A stretch of DNA of 64,000 nucleotides from Chryseobacterium viscerum (GTDB lineage Bacteria; Bacteroidota; Bacteroidia; Flavobacteriales; Weeksellaceae). The DNA is taken from assembly GCF_025949665.1 (NCBI RefSeq), contig NZ_JAPDFT010000001.1:2108001-2172000 (forward strand), in the 5' to 3' direction. Below, in pieces: positions 16,566 through 24,786 of the stretch. The notes below the pieces were generated by a model, which did not search any database, was not told the origin of the DNA, and worked only from the letters and a program-made list of their open reading frames with translations. A program made the translations under genes and the position numbers. Positions within the stretch are counted from its first letter, which is position 1. Each line of letters opens with the position of its first letter.

Positions 16566-18968
16566 TTATTTCTTCAAACACTTTTCAAGGAACTGGTCCT
16601 GCTCCCATAAAAGGTGTAAGATATTTTCTTTAGCCTGGTATCCGTGGGCTTCTTTTGGAAGAAGAACCATTTTTACCGGAGCACCAAGATTTTTCAATGC
16701 CTGGAAGTATCTTTCAGTCTGTAAAGTGAAAGTTCCAGGATTGTTGTCTGCATCACCGTGAATCAGAAGAAGCGGTGTTTTCATTTTATCAGCATTCATA
16801 AACGGAGACATGGTGTTGTAAATCTCCGGAACATCCCAATAGTTTCTCTGCTCACTCTGGAACCCGAATGGTGTCAAAGTTCTGTTGTAAGCACCACTTC
16901 TTGCAATTCCACATGCAAAAAGGTTTGAATGTGTCAAAAGGTTTGCTGTCATAAAAGCTCCGTAAGAATGTCCGCCTACAGCAACTTTCTTTCTGTCAAT
17001 ATATCCCAGATGATCCACTGCATCAATTGCTGCTGCTGCATTAGCTACCAGCTGTGGGATAAAAGTATCATTAGGTTCAGTTTTTCCTTCGCCAATAATC
17101 GGGAAAGCGGCATCATCCAGAACTGCATATCCTTTCGTTGTCCAGTATACAAAAGATCCGTAATATGGGAATGTAAAGTCGTTCGGGTTTTGGGTGTTCT
17201 GCCCTGCTGTATTTTTATCTTTATATTCTGTAGGATAAGCCCAAATCAGCAACGGAAGCTTCTCTTTTTTCGCTTTCCTGTCGTAATTAGCAGGAAGATA
17301 AAGCGTTCCTGTTAAAGCAACACCATCATTTCTCTTGTAAGTAATCACTTCTTTGTAAACGTCTTTGATGCTTTCAAAAGGGTTTGCAAAGTTGGTTACC
17401 GCTTCTGCTTTATTAGATTTAATATTCTTTTTGAAATAATTTGGATAAAGGCTTGGTGACTGTTGGGTAGTAAGAATTTCACCTTTTGAAGCATTAAGAA
17501 TATCAATGATTTCTTCTTTGCCATTTTTTATATTGGAAGTGTAAAGTCTTTTCTTTTTCAGTGATTTCACATCCATTTCGTCAATAAAAGGGTGCTGGCC
17601 ATCTTTGGTAAATCCATCTCCGATCAGGTATGCTTTTCCGCCTTTCATGTCTATTACATATCTTCCGTACTGATTTTTCGTGGTGTTAAAATGCCCCGGA
17701 TCACTGTAAACATCCTGATAATTTCTGTCATCAAATACTTTAGATTCTCCATTATTGATATCTATCAGGTAAGATTTTGTATTTCTTGTATCATACCAGC
17801 CTTCAGAAACAATGGCATAATGATCATTGGTCCAGACTACGTCATCATATCTCTGTTTCGTTTTGAAGAAAGATTTTGGTGCTGCTGTAAATGGGGCTTC
17901 CCAGGTAAATATCTCGTCTCTGTAGTCCGCTGTTTTAGACTGATCTCCTCCATCCAAAGCTTCAGCATAGGTAAGCGTAGCAGGAGCATCACTTCTCCAT
18001 GTCATATCTCTTTTTCCGGTTCTTACAGAGGAGAATCCTTTTGGCATTATTTCGTTCAAAGGAACTTCATTCACTGTTTTTACAGCATTTCCTTTCATAT
18101 CATAAATAACCGTTGTAGATGGAAATCTGTTGAGTGGAACGATATAGGAAAACGGCTTTTTAATCGTTGTAGCCATCAGATAATTTCCGTCAGGAGAAAA
18201 GCTTAATCCGGCATACATATCCTGGTCTTTCAATTTTTTCAGATTTCCTGTAAGGTCTACATTATAAATTTCAGAAGCAGTAAGCGTTTCAAAGTTTTTT
18301 TCGTCCTGAGGATTTTTCAAAAGGTCCTGATAAGTTCTGTTCTGAGAAACTTTACCATCCGCTGTTGAAACAATCGGGCCGGTTGGAAGATCTTTGCTTG
18401 CATCTATCAGAGCAGGTCGGTTTTGTGGAAGTGTTCTGATCAGGAAGCTTTGAGAATCATTATACCATACATAAGGCATTCCTAAATTGGCATTCAGATT
18501 ATCAGCTGTAATTTTTTTGGCAGAAGCTGTTTCCATATCTACGATCCAAAGCTCTACTCCTTTATTTGTTGTATTGGTAAAAGCCAGTTTCTTTTCATCC
18601 GGTGAAAATGAAACATAAGCAATTTTCGGGTTGGAAGGCAGATTTTTTACCTGAATCTCATTTTTATCATTGATCTTTCTGATCTTCAGATTATTTGAGT
18701 AGGTCATACTGCTTGAAATATTAGTAACCGGGTTGATTCTAAGCCCGCCAAGTTTCATCTCATTCTGGCTGAGATCTTCAAGTGTTTTATATGTGGGACG
18801 ATAAGTAAAAACTACCCAGTCTTTTTTGCTATTCATCAGAACACTTGGAGGTCTTTCATAATCTGCCAGTTTTAAAATCTCGGCAGAAGGTTTCTGATAC
18901 GTAATATTTTCCTGTGCATCATAAAAATTGAGAAATGCCAGAAGGCAAATAGTCAGTTTTATCTTCAT
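16566..18968 (-). CDS. Secreted S9-family serine peptidase, glutamyl endopeptidase-like
   Basis: The 800-residue protein has a signal peptide (MKIKLTICLLAFLNFYDAQ), a beta-propeller region to about residue 540, and a C-terminal alpha/beta hydrolase. The catalytic triad fits Ser668 in GGHSYGAFM, Asp741 in GDADNNPGTF and His775 in EAHGYQ. The stretch AFPIIGEGKTEPNDTF and the long lid resemble the S9D glutamyl endopeptidases known from plant chloroplasts and bacteria. It should degrade peptides in the periplasm. It is monocistronic with its own terminator, and is divergent from the GG-leader peptide gene 118 bp away. Confidence 0.9.
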   Translation of the reverse strand: MKIKLTICLLAFLNFYDAQENITYQKPSAEILKLADYERPPSVLMNSKKDWVVFTYRPTYKTLEDLSQNEMKLGGLRINPVTNISSSMTYSNNLKIRKINDKNEIQVKNLPSNPKIAYVSFSPDEKKLAFTNTTNKGVELWIVDMETASAKKITADNLNANLGMPYVWYNDSQSFLIRTLPQNRPALIDASKDLPTGPIVSTADGKVSQNRTYQDLLKNPQDEKNFETLTASEIYNVDLTGNLKKLKDQDMYAGLSFSPDGNYLMATTIKKPFSYIVPLNRFPSTTVIYDMKGNAVKTVNEVPLNEIMPKGFSSVRTGKRDMTWRSDAPATLTYAEALDGGDQSKTADYRDEIFTWEAPFTAAPKSFFKTKQRYDDVVWTNDHYAIVSEGWYDTRNTKSYLIDINNGESKVFDDRNYQDVYSDPGHFNTTKNQYGRYVIDMKGGKAYLIGDGFTKDGQHPFIDEMDVKSLKKKRLYTSNIKNGKEEIIDILNASKGEILTTQQSPSLYPNYFKKNIKSNKAEAVTNFANPFESIKDVYKEVITYKRNDGVALTGTLYLPANYDRKAKKEKLPLLIWAYPTEYKDKNTAGQNTQNPNDFTFPYYGSFVYWTTKGYAVLDDAAFPIIGEGKTEPNDTFIPQLVANAAAAIDAVDHLGYIDRKKVAVGGHSYGAFMTANLLTHSNLFACGIARSGAYNRTLTPFGFQSEQRNYWDVPEIYNTMSPFMNADKMKTPLLLIHGDADNNPGTFTLQTERYFQALKNLGAPVKMVLLPKEAHGYQAKENILHLLWEQDQFLEKCLKK

Positions 18969-19086
18969 ATAAATTCATTTTCTACGAATGTAGTGAATTT
19001 TAACATATTTCTAACACTAAAAAATAAGACTCTTTTTGGTGTCATATTTATTTTTTCGTTACTTTTATCTTACAAATTAAAATAAT

Positions 19087-19236
19087 ATGAAAAATTTAAG
19101 AAAATTATCAAAGAGCAATTTGAAAACGATTAAAGGAGGAAATGCTCCATTATGTGATGCAGGCTTTATGGCTTGCAGAGTAAGAGATGAAAACGGAAAG
19201 CTGATCTGGGATTGCTTACCAAATTGCAATTATTAA
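19087..19236 (+). CDS. Double-glycine-leader, bacteriocin-like peptide
   Basis: The 49-codon gene encodes a leader MKNLRKLSKSNLKTIKGG, with the basic/hydrophobic spacing and GG cleavage site typical of peptides processed by C39-peptidase ABC exporters. The predicted 31-residue core has four Cys in a CX6C ... CX3C pattern (Cys23, 30, 43, 47). Chryseobacterium genomes carry families of such short peptides annotated as bacteriocin-like; that is recalled, not checked. The gene has its own terminator but no exporter or immunity gene beside it. Disulfides or a modified core are possible. Function is unknown. Confidence 0.82.
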   Translation: MKNLRKLSKSNLKTIKGGNAPLCDAGFMACRVRDENGKLIWDCLPNCNY

Positions 19237-19242
19237 GAACAG

Positions 19243-19277
19243 AAAAGGCACTTCATTTTCTGAAGTGCCTTTCTTTT
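19243..19277 (+). terminator. Terminator of the GG-leader peptide gene
   Basis: AAAGGCACTTCA 19244-19255 and TGAAGTGCCTTT 19261-19272 form a perfect 12 bp stem, 7 nt past the peptide stop. It probably also serves the converging DoxX gene. Confidence 0.93.
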
Positions 19278-19302
19278 ATTTTGTATTGTTTTTATTGTAA
19301 GA

Positions 19303-19731
19303 TTACCAGTCTGAAGCTCTTTTTCTTCTTTCTATCATATGATCTACAGAAAATTTTCCAGCCCCTATTACCATAAGCAAAAGATAAACGGAAAGATAAA
19401 CCAGCGCCATTTCTCTTTTCTCAAAAGGATCTGCTCCATGTACTGCAAAAGCAGCTATGATCATGGTAAAGACCAAAAAACCTAAAGAAACTCTTGTAAA
19501 AAGCCCTAATATAAGTAGTATTGAACAAACAAATTCAGCAAAAACTGTAAGAATCAGAGAGATCTGAGGCCCAAGTCCCATAAAATCGAAAAACTCGATT
19601 TTACCGCCCGCCAATAACATCTGAAGTTTTGGAAAGCCATGAGACAGCATTGCAAAACCAGCAAATACTCTCACTGCTAATAAAATAACATCTTTAGGTA
19701 TTGAGCTCCAATTTGAATTATTATAGTTCAT
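19303..19731 (-). CDS. DoxX family membrane protein
   Basis: The 142-residue protein has four hydrophobic helices. The N-terminal signature LAVRVFAGFAMLSHGFPKL is typical of DoxX, followed by GPQISLILTVFAEFVCSILLILGLFTR. DoxX-type proteins are inner-membrane partners in redox or thiol stress systems in some bacteria, but most are uncharacterised. It converges on the GG-leader peptide gene, and the era gene lies 66 bp upstream on the same strand. Confidence 0.88.
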   Translation of the reverse strand: MNYNNSNWSSIPKDVILLAVRVFAGFAMLSHGFPKLQMLLAGGKIEFFDFMGLGPQISLILTVFAEFVCSILLILGLFTRVSLGFLVFTMIIAAFAVHGADPFEKREMALVYLSVYLLLMVIGAGKFSVDHMIERRKRASDW

Positions 19732-19797
19732 TTACTAAAAAATTTATACTAAGGTAATAAAAATCTTTTAATACAACGGGATTCCAGCCGTTTTAGT

Positions 19798-20673
19798 TTA
19801 TCGGTAACCGAAATTTTTAAGATCTCTGTCGTTCTTTCTCCAGTCTTTTTTCACTTTTACAAATAAATTTAAGTGAATTTTTTTGGTAAAGAATTTCTCA
19901 AGATCTATTCTTGCTTCAGTTCCTACTTTTTTGATGGCCTCTCCTTTGTGCCCAATAATAATTCCTTTCTGAGTATCTCTTTCTACGTAAATAATAGAAT
20001 CTATAAAGATAATTCCTTCTTTCTCCTTGAACTGCTCAGTTACTACTTCTACAGAATATGGAATTTCTTTATCATAATTCAAAAGAATTTTCTCACGTAT
20101 TGCTTCGTTTACAAAGAATCTTTCAGGTTTATCCGTGTACTGATCTTTATCGTAGTAAGGAGGATTTTCAGGAAGCAGCGATTTTATTTTAGGTAAAATG
20201 ACTTCTGTATTAAAGGCATTTAAAGCAGAAATAGGAAGAATCTCAGCTTTCGGAATTCTGTTGTGCCAGTCTTCTACTAATTTTTCAAGGCCTGCCTGAT
20301 CGGTCTGATCTACTTTATTTAATAAAAGAAGTACAGGTACAGGGATTTTATTCAGTTTATCAATTAAAAATTCTGAAGGTTCCGCTTTATCGGTAACGTC
20401 TACAATAAACAGAAAAACATCGGCATCCTGTAAAGAGTCCTTTACAAAATCCATCATTTTTTCCTGTAATCCGTATTTTGGATCCAATACTCCCGGAGTA
20501 TCAGAAAATACGATCTGAAGGTCATCTTCATTATAAATACCAAAAATTCTGTGGCGGGTTGTCTGAGCTTTCTGCGTCACAATCGCCAACTTCTCTCCCA
20601 TTAATTGGTTGAGCAAGGTCGATTTTCCCGCATTGGGCTTTCCAACTATATTTACAAATCCTGCTTTGTGCAT
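19798..20673 (-). CDS. era: GTPase Era
   Basis: The 291-residue protein has the G1 loop GKPNAGKST (11-19), the Era-typical QKAQTTRHRI switch region, G3 DTPG, and G4 NKVD. A C-terminal KH RNA-binding domain follows (GIIIGHKGEAIKKVGTEARIDLEKFFTKKIHLNLFVKVKKDWR). Era binds the 3' end of 16S rRNA and assists 30S ribosome assembly. ATG 20673 is chosen because the conserved protein starts at HKAGFVNIVG; the upstream extension is not conserved-looking. Confidence 0.97.
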   Translation of the reverse strand: MHKAGFVNIVGKPNAGKSTLLNQLMGEKLAIVTQKAQTTRHRIFGIYNEDDLQIVFSDTPGVLDPKYGLQEKMMDFVKDSLQDADVFLFIVDVTDKAEPSEFLIDKLNKIPVPVLLLLNKVDQTDQAGLEKLVEDWHNRIPKAEILPISALNAFNTEVILPKIKSLLPENPPYYDKDQYTDKPERFFVNEAIREKILLNYDKEIPYSVEVVTEQFKEKEGIIFIDSIIYVERDTQKGIIIGHKGEAIKKVGTEARIDLEKFFTKKIHLNLFVKVKKDWRKNDRDLKNFGYR

Positions 20674-20790
20674 AAAAATAATATTACGAACTGCAAAGTT
20701 ACTAAAACAAAATTGGTCTTTACAGTTAATCTCAATATTTAAAAGAAAAAAGAGAGTCATATTGTGAAATAAGGGATGTTGGAAGCTTCA

Positions 20791-20852
20791 ACCACCCCGG
20801 CAAAAATTCTTTGAATTTTTGCCACCCCTCCAATGGATGGGAATTTTGCCTC
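20791..20852. repeat. Intergenic hairpin repeat (CCACCCC / GCAAAAATTC type)
   Basis: GGCAAAAATTC 20799-20809 pairs perfectly with GAATTTTTGCC 20813-20823 around a TTT loop. It is flanked by ACCACCCC and CCACCCCTCC, with a third partial copy of the word at 20840-20850 (GGAATTTTGCC). It lies between the divergent era and crp/fnr-like genes. Confidence 0.65.
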
Positions 20853-20945
20853 TTTTCTTTGTAATCTTGGCGATAAATAAGTTGAATTCGGGATAATTCT
20901 GATCACATTCATTACAAGATTTCTGATAAAAATTATAAGATAATT

Positions 20946-20977
20946 TTGTATTGCATCACTTAAAACTGATATTTTTG
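20946..20977 (+). promoter_or_regulatory. Promoter of the second Crp/Fnr gene
   Basis: TTG 20946-20948, a 21 nt spacer, and a perfect TATTTTTG at 20970-20977; the ATG follows 19 nt later. Confidence 0.6.
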
Positions 20978-20996
20978 AATATTAGAATTCATCTTT

Positions 20997-21560
20997 ATGA
21001 ATATAGACCAGATTCTTGATAAGGTTTACCTTCTTCCTGAAGCATCAAAAAACAGTTTAAAAGAGCATATCACTGAGGTTTCTCATCCTAAAGGTTTTTG
21101 CCTGATGGAAGCTGATAAAGTGATTCCCTATCTTTATTTTATCCGTAAAGGGATCGCGCGTGCCTATTCTTCCACCGCTGATAATGATATTACATTCTGG
21201 TTTGGAAGTGAGGGACAGTGTATTCTTTCCATGAAAAGCTATGTGGAGGATAAACCCGGCTATGAAAGCATAGAACTGCTGGAAGACTGTGATCTGTACA
21301 GAATGGAAACTGAAAGCCTCAGAAAACTGTTTAATGAAGATATCCATATTGCCAACTGGGGCCGAAAACTGGCAGAAGCCGAAATGATAAAATCTGAAGA
21401 ACTTATTATTTCCAGACAGTTTAAAACTTCGCTGGAACGCTATAAAGATATTATAGCCTATCAGCCAGACTTGCTTAAAAGAGTTCAGTTGGGTTATATT
21501 GCTTCATATCTTGGAATTACGCAAGTAAGCTTGAGTAGAATACGGGCAGAAATCAAGTAA
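20997..21560 (+). CDS. Crp/Fnr-family transcriptional regulator
   Basis: The 187-residue protein has a cyclic-nucleotide-binding-like beta-roll (ADKVIPYLYFIRKGIARAYSS, ITFWFGSEGQCILSMKSY). It has a C-terminal winged helix ending GYIASYLGITQVSLSRIRAEIK. No Fe-S cysteines are seen. This shape is common in Flavobacteria, where it often controls a nearby transporter or enzyme. The SMR exporter gene begins 255 bp downstream on the same strand, beyond a repeat island, and has its own promoter-like sequence. Confidence 0.88.
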   Translation: MNIDQILDKVYLLPEASKNSLKEHITEVSHPKGFCLMEADKVIPYLYFIRKGIARAYSSTADNDITFWFGSEGQCILSMKSYVEDKPGYESIELLEDCDLYRMETESLRKLFNEDIHIANWGRKLAEAEMIKSEELIISRQFKTSLERYKDIIAYQPDLLKRVQLGYIASYLGITQVSLSRIRAEIK

Positions 21561-21565
21561 ATTAA

Positions 21566-21753
21566 AAAAATGAAGAATTTAAAGATTTAAAAATTCTGTG
21601 ATTCTTTATGTATGTTTTGGTTAAAGCCAAAGGAATGATTATTTATATTGAAAGCGAATTAAAGTTCGCTCCTATTGATTATGATCACCTAATTTTTCTT
21701 CCATCTTCCAGCTCCCATCTTCCTTTCTTCAATCTTTCCACATCTTCATTTTT
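21566..21753. repeat. Word-repeat palindromic island 4 (GAAGA/ATCTTCC type) with nested element
   Basis: AAAAATGAAGA 21566-21576 is the reverse complement of TCTTCATTTTT 21743-21753. The right arm is built of drifting CTTCCATCTTCC words. The ~65 bp CTATTGA element (21614-21680) lies between the arms. A 60-codon open frame across it is repeat-derived and not a gene. Confidence 0.7.
21614..21680 (+). repeat. CTATTGA hairpin element, copy A
   Basis: TTTTGGTTAAAGCCAA is followed about 25 nt later by the hairpin GCGAA-TTAAAG-TTCGC (21654-21669) and TCCTATTGAT. It matches the copies at 35594-35658 and 41960-42021 in order and orientation. Confidence 0.8.
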
Positions 21754-21815
21754 TAACAATTGTAAAATTTTTTCTCACATCAAATTCTGAAATTTGCAGT
21801 AGAAAAATTTAAAAA

Positions 21816-22148
21816 ATGAATTGGTTAATATTAGTTATCGCAGGATTATTTGAAGTTGCCTTCGCATCATGTCTGGGTAAGGCAAAAGAAACATCAGGAA
21901 CTGAAATGTACCTGTGGTATGCAGGTTTTCTGGTAACAATGACAATCAGTATGCTTTTGCTGATCAAAGCTACTCAGACATTGCCAATTGGTACTGCTTA
22001 TGCGGTATGGACAGGAATTGGGGCTGTAGGAACGGCTCTAATGGGAATTATTTTCTTCAAAGATCCCGTAAGCTTCTGGAGAGTTTTCTTTATTGTAACG
22101 CTTATTGGTTCTGTAGTAGGTTTAAAAGCTGTGTCTTCGTCACACTAA
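21816..22148 (+). CDS. Small multidrug resistance (SMR) exporter, SugE/Gdx-like
   Basis: The 110-residue protein has four membrane helices and the conserved membrane Glu in LIVIAGLFEVAFASCLGKA form (Glu13). It also has LPIGTAYAVWTGIGAVGTALMGIIFFKDPVSFWRVFFI, typical of SMR proteins. The AGLFEV start resembles the SugE/Gdx branch, which exports guanidinium as an antiparallel dimer, rather than the EmrE drug branch. No guanidine riboswitch is seen upstream, so the substrate is uncertain. A terminator follows. Confidence 0.88.
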   Translation: MNWLILVIAGLFEVAFASCLGKAKETSGTEMYLWYAGFLVTMTISMLLLIKATQTLPIGTAYAVWTGIGAVGTALMGIIFFKDPVSFWRVFFIVTLIGSVVGLKAVSSSH

Positions 22149-22183
22149 AAAAGTGCATAAACTTCTATCAATATTTAAAATGG

Positions 22184-22213
22184 AACCGTCTTTGTAATGA
22201 AGGCGGTTTTTTT
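22184..22213 (+). terminator. Terminator after the SMR gene
   Basis: AACCGTCTT 22184-22192 pairs with AAGGCGGTT 22200-22208, allowing one G-U pair, and is followed by a T-tract. Confidence 0.85.
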
Positions 22214-22289
22214 AACATCATTTTTAGAATCTGATTAATTTAACAAGAAAGAGGAATTCTTTTATATCTTTATGGGAAACTTTTAACTC

Positions 22290-23000
22290 ATGAAAAAAAT
22301 AATACTCCTTTTAGCAGGCAGTTTATTAACCGCTCAGCAAACCTCTGAATTACTTTCCAATAGCTGGTATATTTCTAAAATGGTAACAAGCAGCGGCCAG
22401 ACAACTAATACTCCTTTAATAGATAATGGAGTTCCTGCCACTACATTTAATTCGGCGGGAGGAACAAGCTATGTTATTAATTCTAGGTATTATAATACTT
22501 CAATAATGGGTTTCGGAATTATGCCCGGAAGCAACAATCTTATCAAAACATCAAGCTCATGTACTCTTTTATTTTATAACGGTGGAAATGCAGCGCCTGT
22601 TCGTGCTTATGATCAGAAAAACTGTGACATTTATGGCTTAGGAGCTTATGCCTCCATATACAGTTACCAAATTACAACCAATGGCAATGTAAAAACCCTG
22701 GTGATGACAGATCCTTCAGGAAACAAAATCTATTATAACAATACTGCACAACTAAGCACTAAAGAAGCTGAAGCAGCCACAAAAATCTTTCAAGCGTATC
22801 CAAACCCTGTAAAAGAGGTTTTGCATCTTGAAAATATTGAAAAAGACCTTCCGCTTAAGATTTACGACTTGTCAGGAAAACTGATATTTGAAACCAGAAC
22901 TAACCGCAGCAAAACTTCAATTAATACAAGCAGTCTACAGAAAGGGCAATATATTGTATCAGTGGAAAATTATAAATCTTACCCCTTTATTAAAGAATAA
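22290..23000 (+). CDS. T9SS type A sorting domain-containing secreted protein
   Basis: The 236-residue protein has a signal peptide (MKKIILLLAGSLLTAQ). The middle region (~17-160) begins LLSNSWYISKMVTSSGQ and resembles small lipocalin-like surface proteins of Flavobacteria, without recognised catalytic residues. The last ~70 residues (AYPNPVKEVLHLENI, LKIYDLSGKLIFE, SLQKGQYIVSVE) are a T9SS type A sorting domain, which directs export and cleavage at the outer membrane. Function beyond secretion is unknown. It converges on the methyltransferase gene. Confidence 0.85.
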   Translation: MKKIILLLAGSLLTAQQTSELLSNSWYISKMVTSSGQTTNTPLIDNGVPATTFNSAGGTSYVINSRYYNTSIMGFGIMPGSNNLIKTSSSCTLLFYNGGNAAPVRAYDQKNCDIYGLGAYASIYSYQITTNGNVKTLVMTDPSGNKIYYNNTAQLSTKEAEAATKIFQAYPNPVKEVLHLENIEKDLPLKIYDLSGKLIFETRTNRSKTSINTSSLQKGQYIVSVENYKSYPFIKE

Positions 23001-23011
23001 AATTACATTAT

Positions 23012-23045
23012 AAAAAACCCGTTTCAATAGTTGAAACGGGTTTTT
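23012..23045. terminator. Bidirectional intrinsic terminator
   Basis: AAAAACCCGTTTCAA 23013-23027 and TTGAAACGGGTTTTT 23031-23045 form a perfect 15 bp stem with a 3 nt loop, between converging genes. Confidence 0.95.
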
Positions 23046-23048
23046 GTC

Positions 23049-23816
23049 TTATTTTTTGTAAACTATAGGTAAGATTTCGTTGTGTCTTAACCCATATTTT
23101 TTAATTTCTTCTTCTGAGAATTTCTGTGAATAGAAGTTGGGGTTTGTTTCAAAGCCTGCTTTTCTTAAACGGTCAAAATAATCCATTCCGTACCAACGGA
23201 CATGATCATATTGACCGAAGTGTTTCTGGCGTTCTTTCGGGTCTTTAATGGTAAAATCTTCATAGGTTTTCTCCAATGAGTTTTTCATCGGAACCTGAAA
23301 AATTCCCCATCCGCCGGGTTTCATTACCCTGTACAGTTCACTTATTGCTTTGGCATCGTCTTCAATATGTTCCAGAACGTGGTTACAGAAAATAATATCA
23401 AAACTTTCATCTTCAAAAGGTAAATCCAGGATATCAGCTTTCACATCTACAATCGGAGAGTATAGGTCTGCCGAAATATAGTTCAGGTTACTCATTCTCT
23501 TGAATTTCCTTAAAAATTCCTGTTCAGGAGCAATATGCAGAACTTTATAATTTTTAATGAAAAAATCAGTTTCGTTCTGAAGATACAGCCACATCTGACG
23601 GTGTCTCTCTAAACTTAACGTTCCCGGAGACAGAGCATTTTCTCTTTGTTTTCCATATCCGTATGGAAGAAATTTTCTATAAGATCTTCCATCAATAGGG
23701 TCATAAAACTCATCCCCTTTGAAAAACTGATAAATAAGCGGTCTTGCCCAGATGCTCATTTTAATAAGCATAGGACGTGGAATTTTATTCAGTAAAAGCT
23801 TAGTTAACTTTTTCAT
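23049..23816 (-). CDS. Class I SAM-dependent methyltransferase
   Basis: The 255-residue protein has a Methyltransf_11-type core: VLHIAPEQEF (motif I region, variant), DILDLPFEDESFDIIFCNHVLEHIED (motifs II/post-I) and YRVMKPGGWGIFQVP. The Gly-rich motif I is unusual, IAPE in place of GxGxG. This is seen in flavobacterial relatives that act near LPS or lipid genes, but the substrate is unknown. The N-terminus (KIPRPMLIKMSIWARPLIYQFFKG) is basic and hydrophobic and may associate with the membrane. Its ATG overlaps the map stop as TAATG, so translation is coupled. Confidence 0.85.
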   Translation of the reverse strand: MKKLTKLLLNKIPRPMLIKMSIWARPLIYQFFKGDEFYDPIDGRSYRKFLPYGYGKQRENALSPGTLSLERHRQMWLYLQNETDFFIKNYKVLHIAPEQEFLRKFKRMSNLNYISADLYSPIVDVKADILDLPFEDESFDIIFCNHVLEHIEDDAKAISELYRVMKPGGWGIFQVPMKNSLEKTYEDFTIKDPKERQKHFGQYDHVRWYGMDYFDRLRKAGFETNPNFYSQKFSEEEIKKYGLRHNEILPIVYKK

Positions 23817-24625
23817 TAAAAATCCAGTTGGAACTGCTTTTCTTCATCACTTACAATCCCTAAAGCTTCGTATACATAATCAAATGTTGAAAGTAATACC
23901 GGCTTACCATTGATTACAGCTACATCATGCTCGAAGTGAGCAGATGGCATATTATCCAAAGTTGTTACCGTCCAGCCGTCATTATGAAACTTTACTTTTT
24001 CAGTACCCATGTTAACCATCGGCTCGATAGCAATTGCTAAACCGTCTTTAATTACTTTTCCGCTTCCTTGTCTTCCGTAGTTAGGAACCTGTGGGTCTTC
24101 ATGCATTTTCCTTCCCAATCCGTGTCCTACAAGCTCTCTTACCACTCCATATCCTTCTTTTTCACAATGTGCCTGGATTGCATGGGAGATATCTCCTATT
24201 CTTTTTCCTCTGACAACCTGCTCAATTCCTTTGTATAGAGATTCTTTGGTAACCTGTAGTAATTTTTTAACCTCCGGCTTTACTTCCCCGATTTCAAAAG
24301 TATAGGCATGATCTCCTACAAAACCGTTCAGAATAACTCCACAGTCCACAGAAAGGACATCTCCTTCTTTTACCACATCATTGTTTGGGAAACCATGAAC
24401 TACCTGCTCATTCGGAGAGATACAAAGAGAATTTGGAAATCCTCCGTACCCTAAAAATGCAGGCTCAGCACCATGATCTTTGATAAAATCATGCGCCAGT
24501 TTATCTAAATATAAGGTCGTAATCCCTGGTTTGATTTCTTTTGCCAACATTCCCAATGTTTTAGAAACCAGTCGGGCACTCTCCTTCATAAGACGTAATT
24601 CGTCTATCGTTTTTAATTGAATCAT
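23816..24625 (-). CDS. map: Type I methionine aminopeptidase
   Basis: The 269-residue enzyme removes the N-terminal Met from nascent proteins. Family motifs include NEQVVHGFPN, the metal ligands in VDCGVILNGFVGDHAYTF (two Asp), GHGLGRKMHEDPQVPNYG (His) and EPMVNMG and EHDVAV (Glu residues). It is full length for a type Ia enzyme. Its stop overlaps the methyltransferase start (TAATG), giving a two-gene operon. The upstream gap holds a palindromic repeat island. Confidence 0.96.
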   Translation of the reverse strand: MIQLKTIDELRLMKESARLVSKTLGMLAKEIKPGITTLYLDKLAHDFIKDHGAEPAFLGYGGFPNSLCISPNEQVVHGFPNNDVVKEGDVLSVDCGVILNGFVGDHAYTFEIGEVKPEVKKLLQVTKESLYKGIEQVVRGKRIGDISHAIQAHCEKEGYGVVRELVGHGLGRKMHEDPQVPNYGRQGSGKVIKDGLAIAIEPMVNMGTEKVKFHNDGWTVTTLDNMPSAHFEHDVAVINGKPVLLSTFDYVYEALGIVSDEEKQFQLDF

Positions 24626-24630
24626 TGTTG

Positions 24631-24786
24631 TATAGATATTAGATATCAGATGTTAGAAGCTAGAGTACAGCATTATGTGTATTTCTATATTATAACAATC
24701 TATAGACTCTTTTCGATAAAAAACAGAAACTTTGATTAGCCGTTAAAAACTAACGTCTAATTTCTAGCTTCTAATTTCTATATTCT
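24631..24786. repeat. Word-repeat palindromic island 5 (TTAGAAGCTAGA type)
   Basis: The left arm (24631-24670) uses words like TTAGATATCAGATGTTAGAAGCTAGA. The right arm (24749-24786) is its degenerate reverse complement. TTAGAAGCTAGA 24653-24664 pairs exactly with TCTAGCTTCTAA 24763-24774. Confidence 0.8.

Noticed and set aside
17592..18206. Open frame antisense to the S9 peptidase
   Set aside because: No domain or start context; explained by the codon pattern of the peptidase.
21608..21790. 60-codon open frame upstream of the SMR gene
   Set aside because: It crosses the CTATTGA element and the word-repeat arm, so it is repeat-derived.
21561..21815. Possible guanidine riboswitch ahead of the SugE/Gdx-like gene
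   Set aside because: I see no guanidine I, II or III riboswitch-like structure; the gap is filled by the repeat island.
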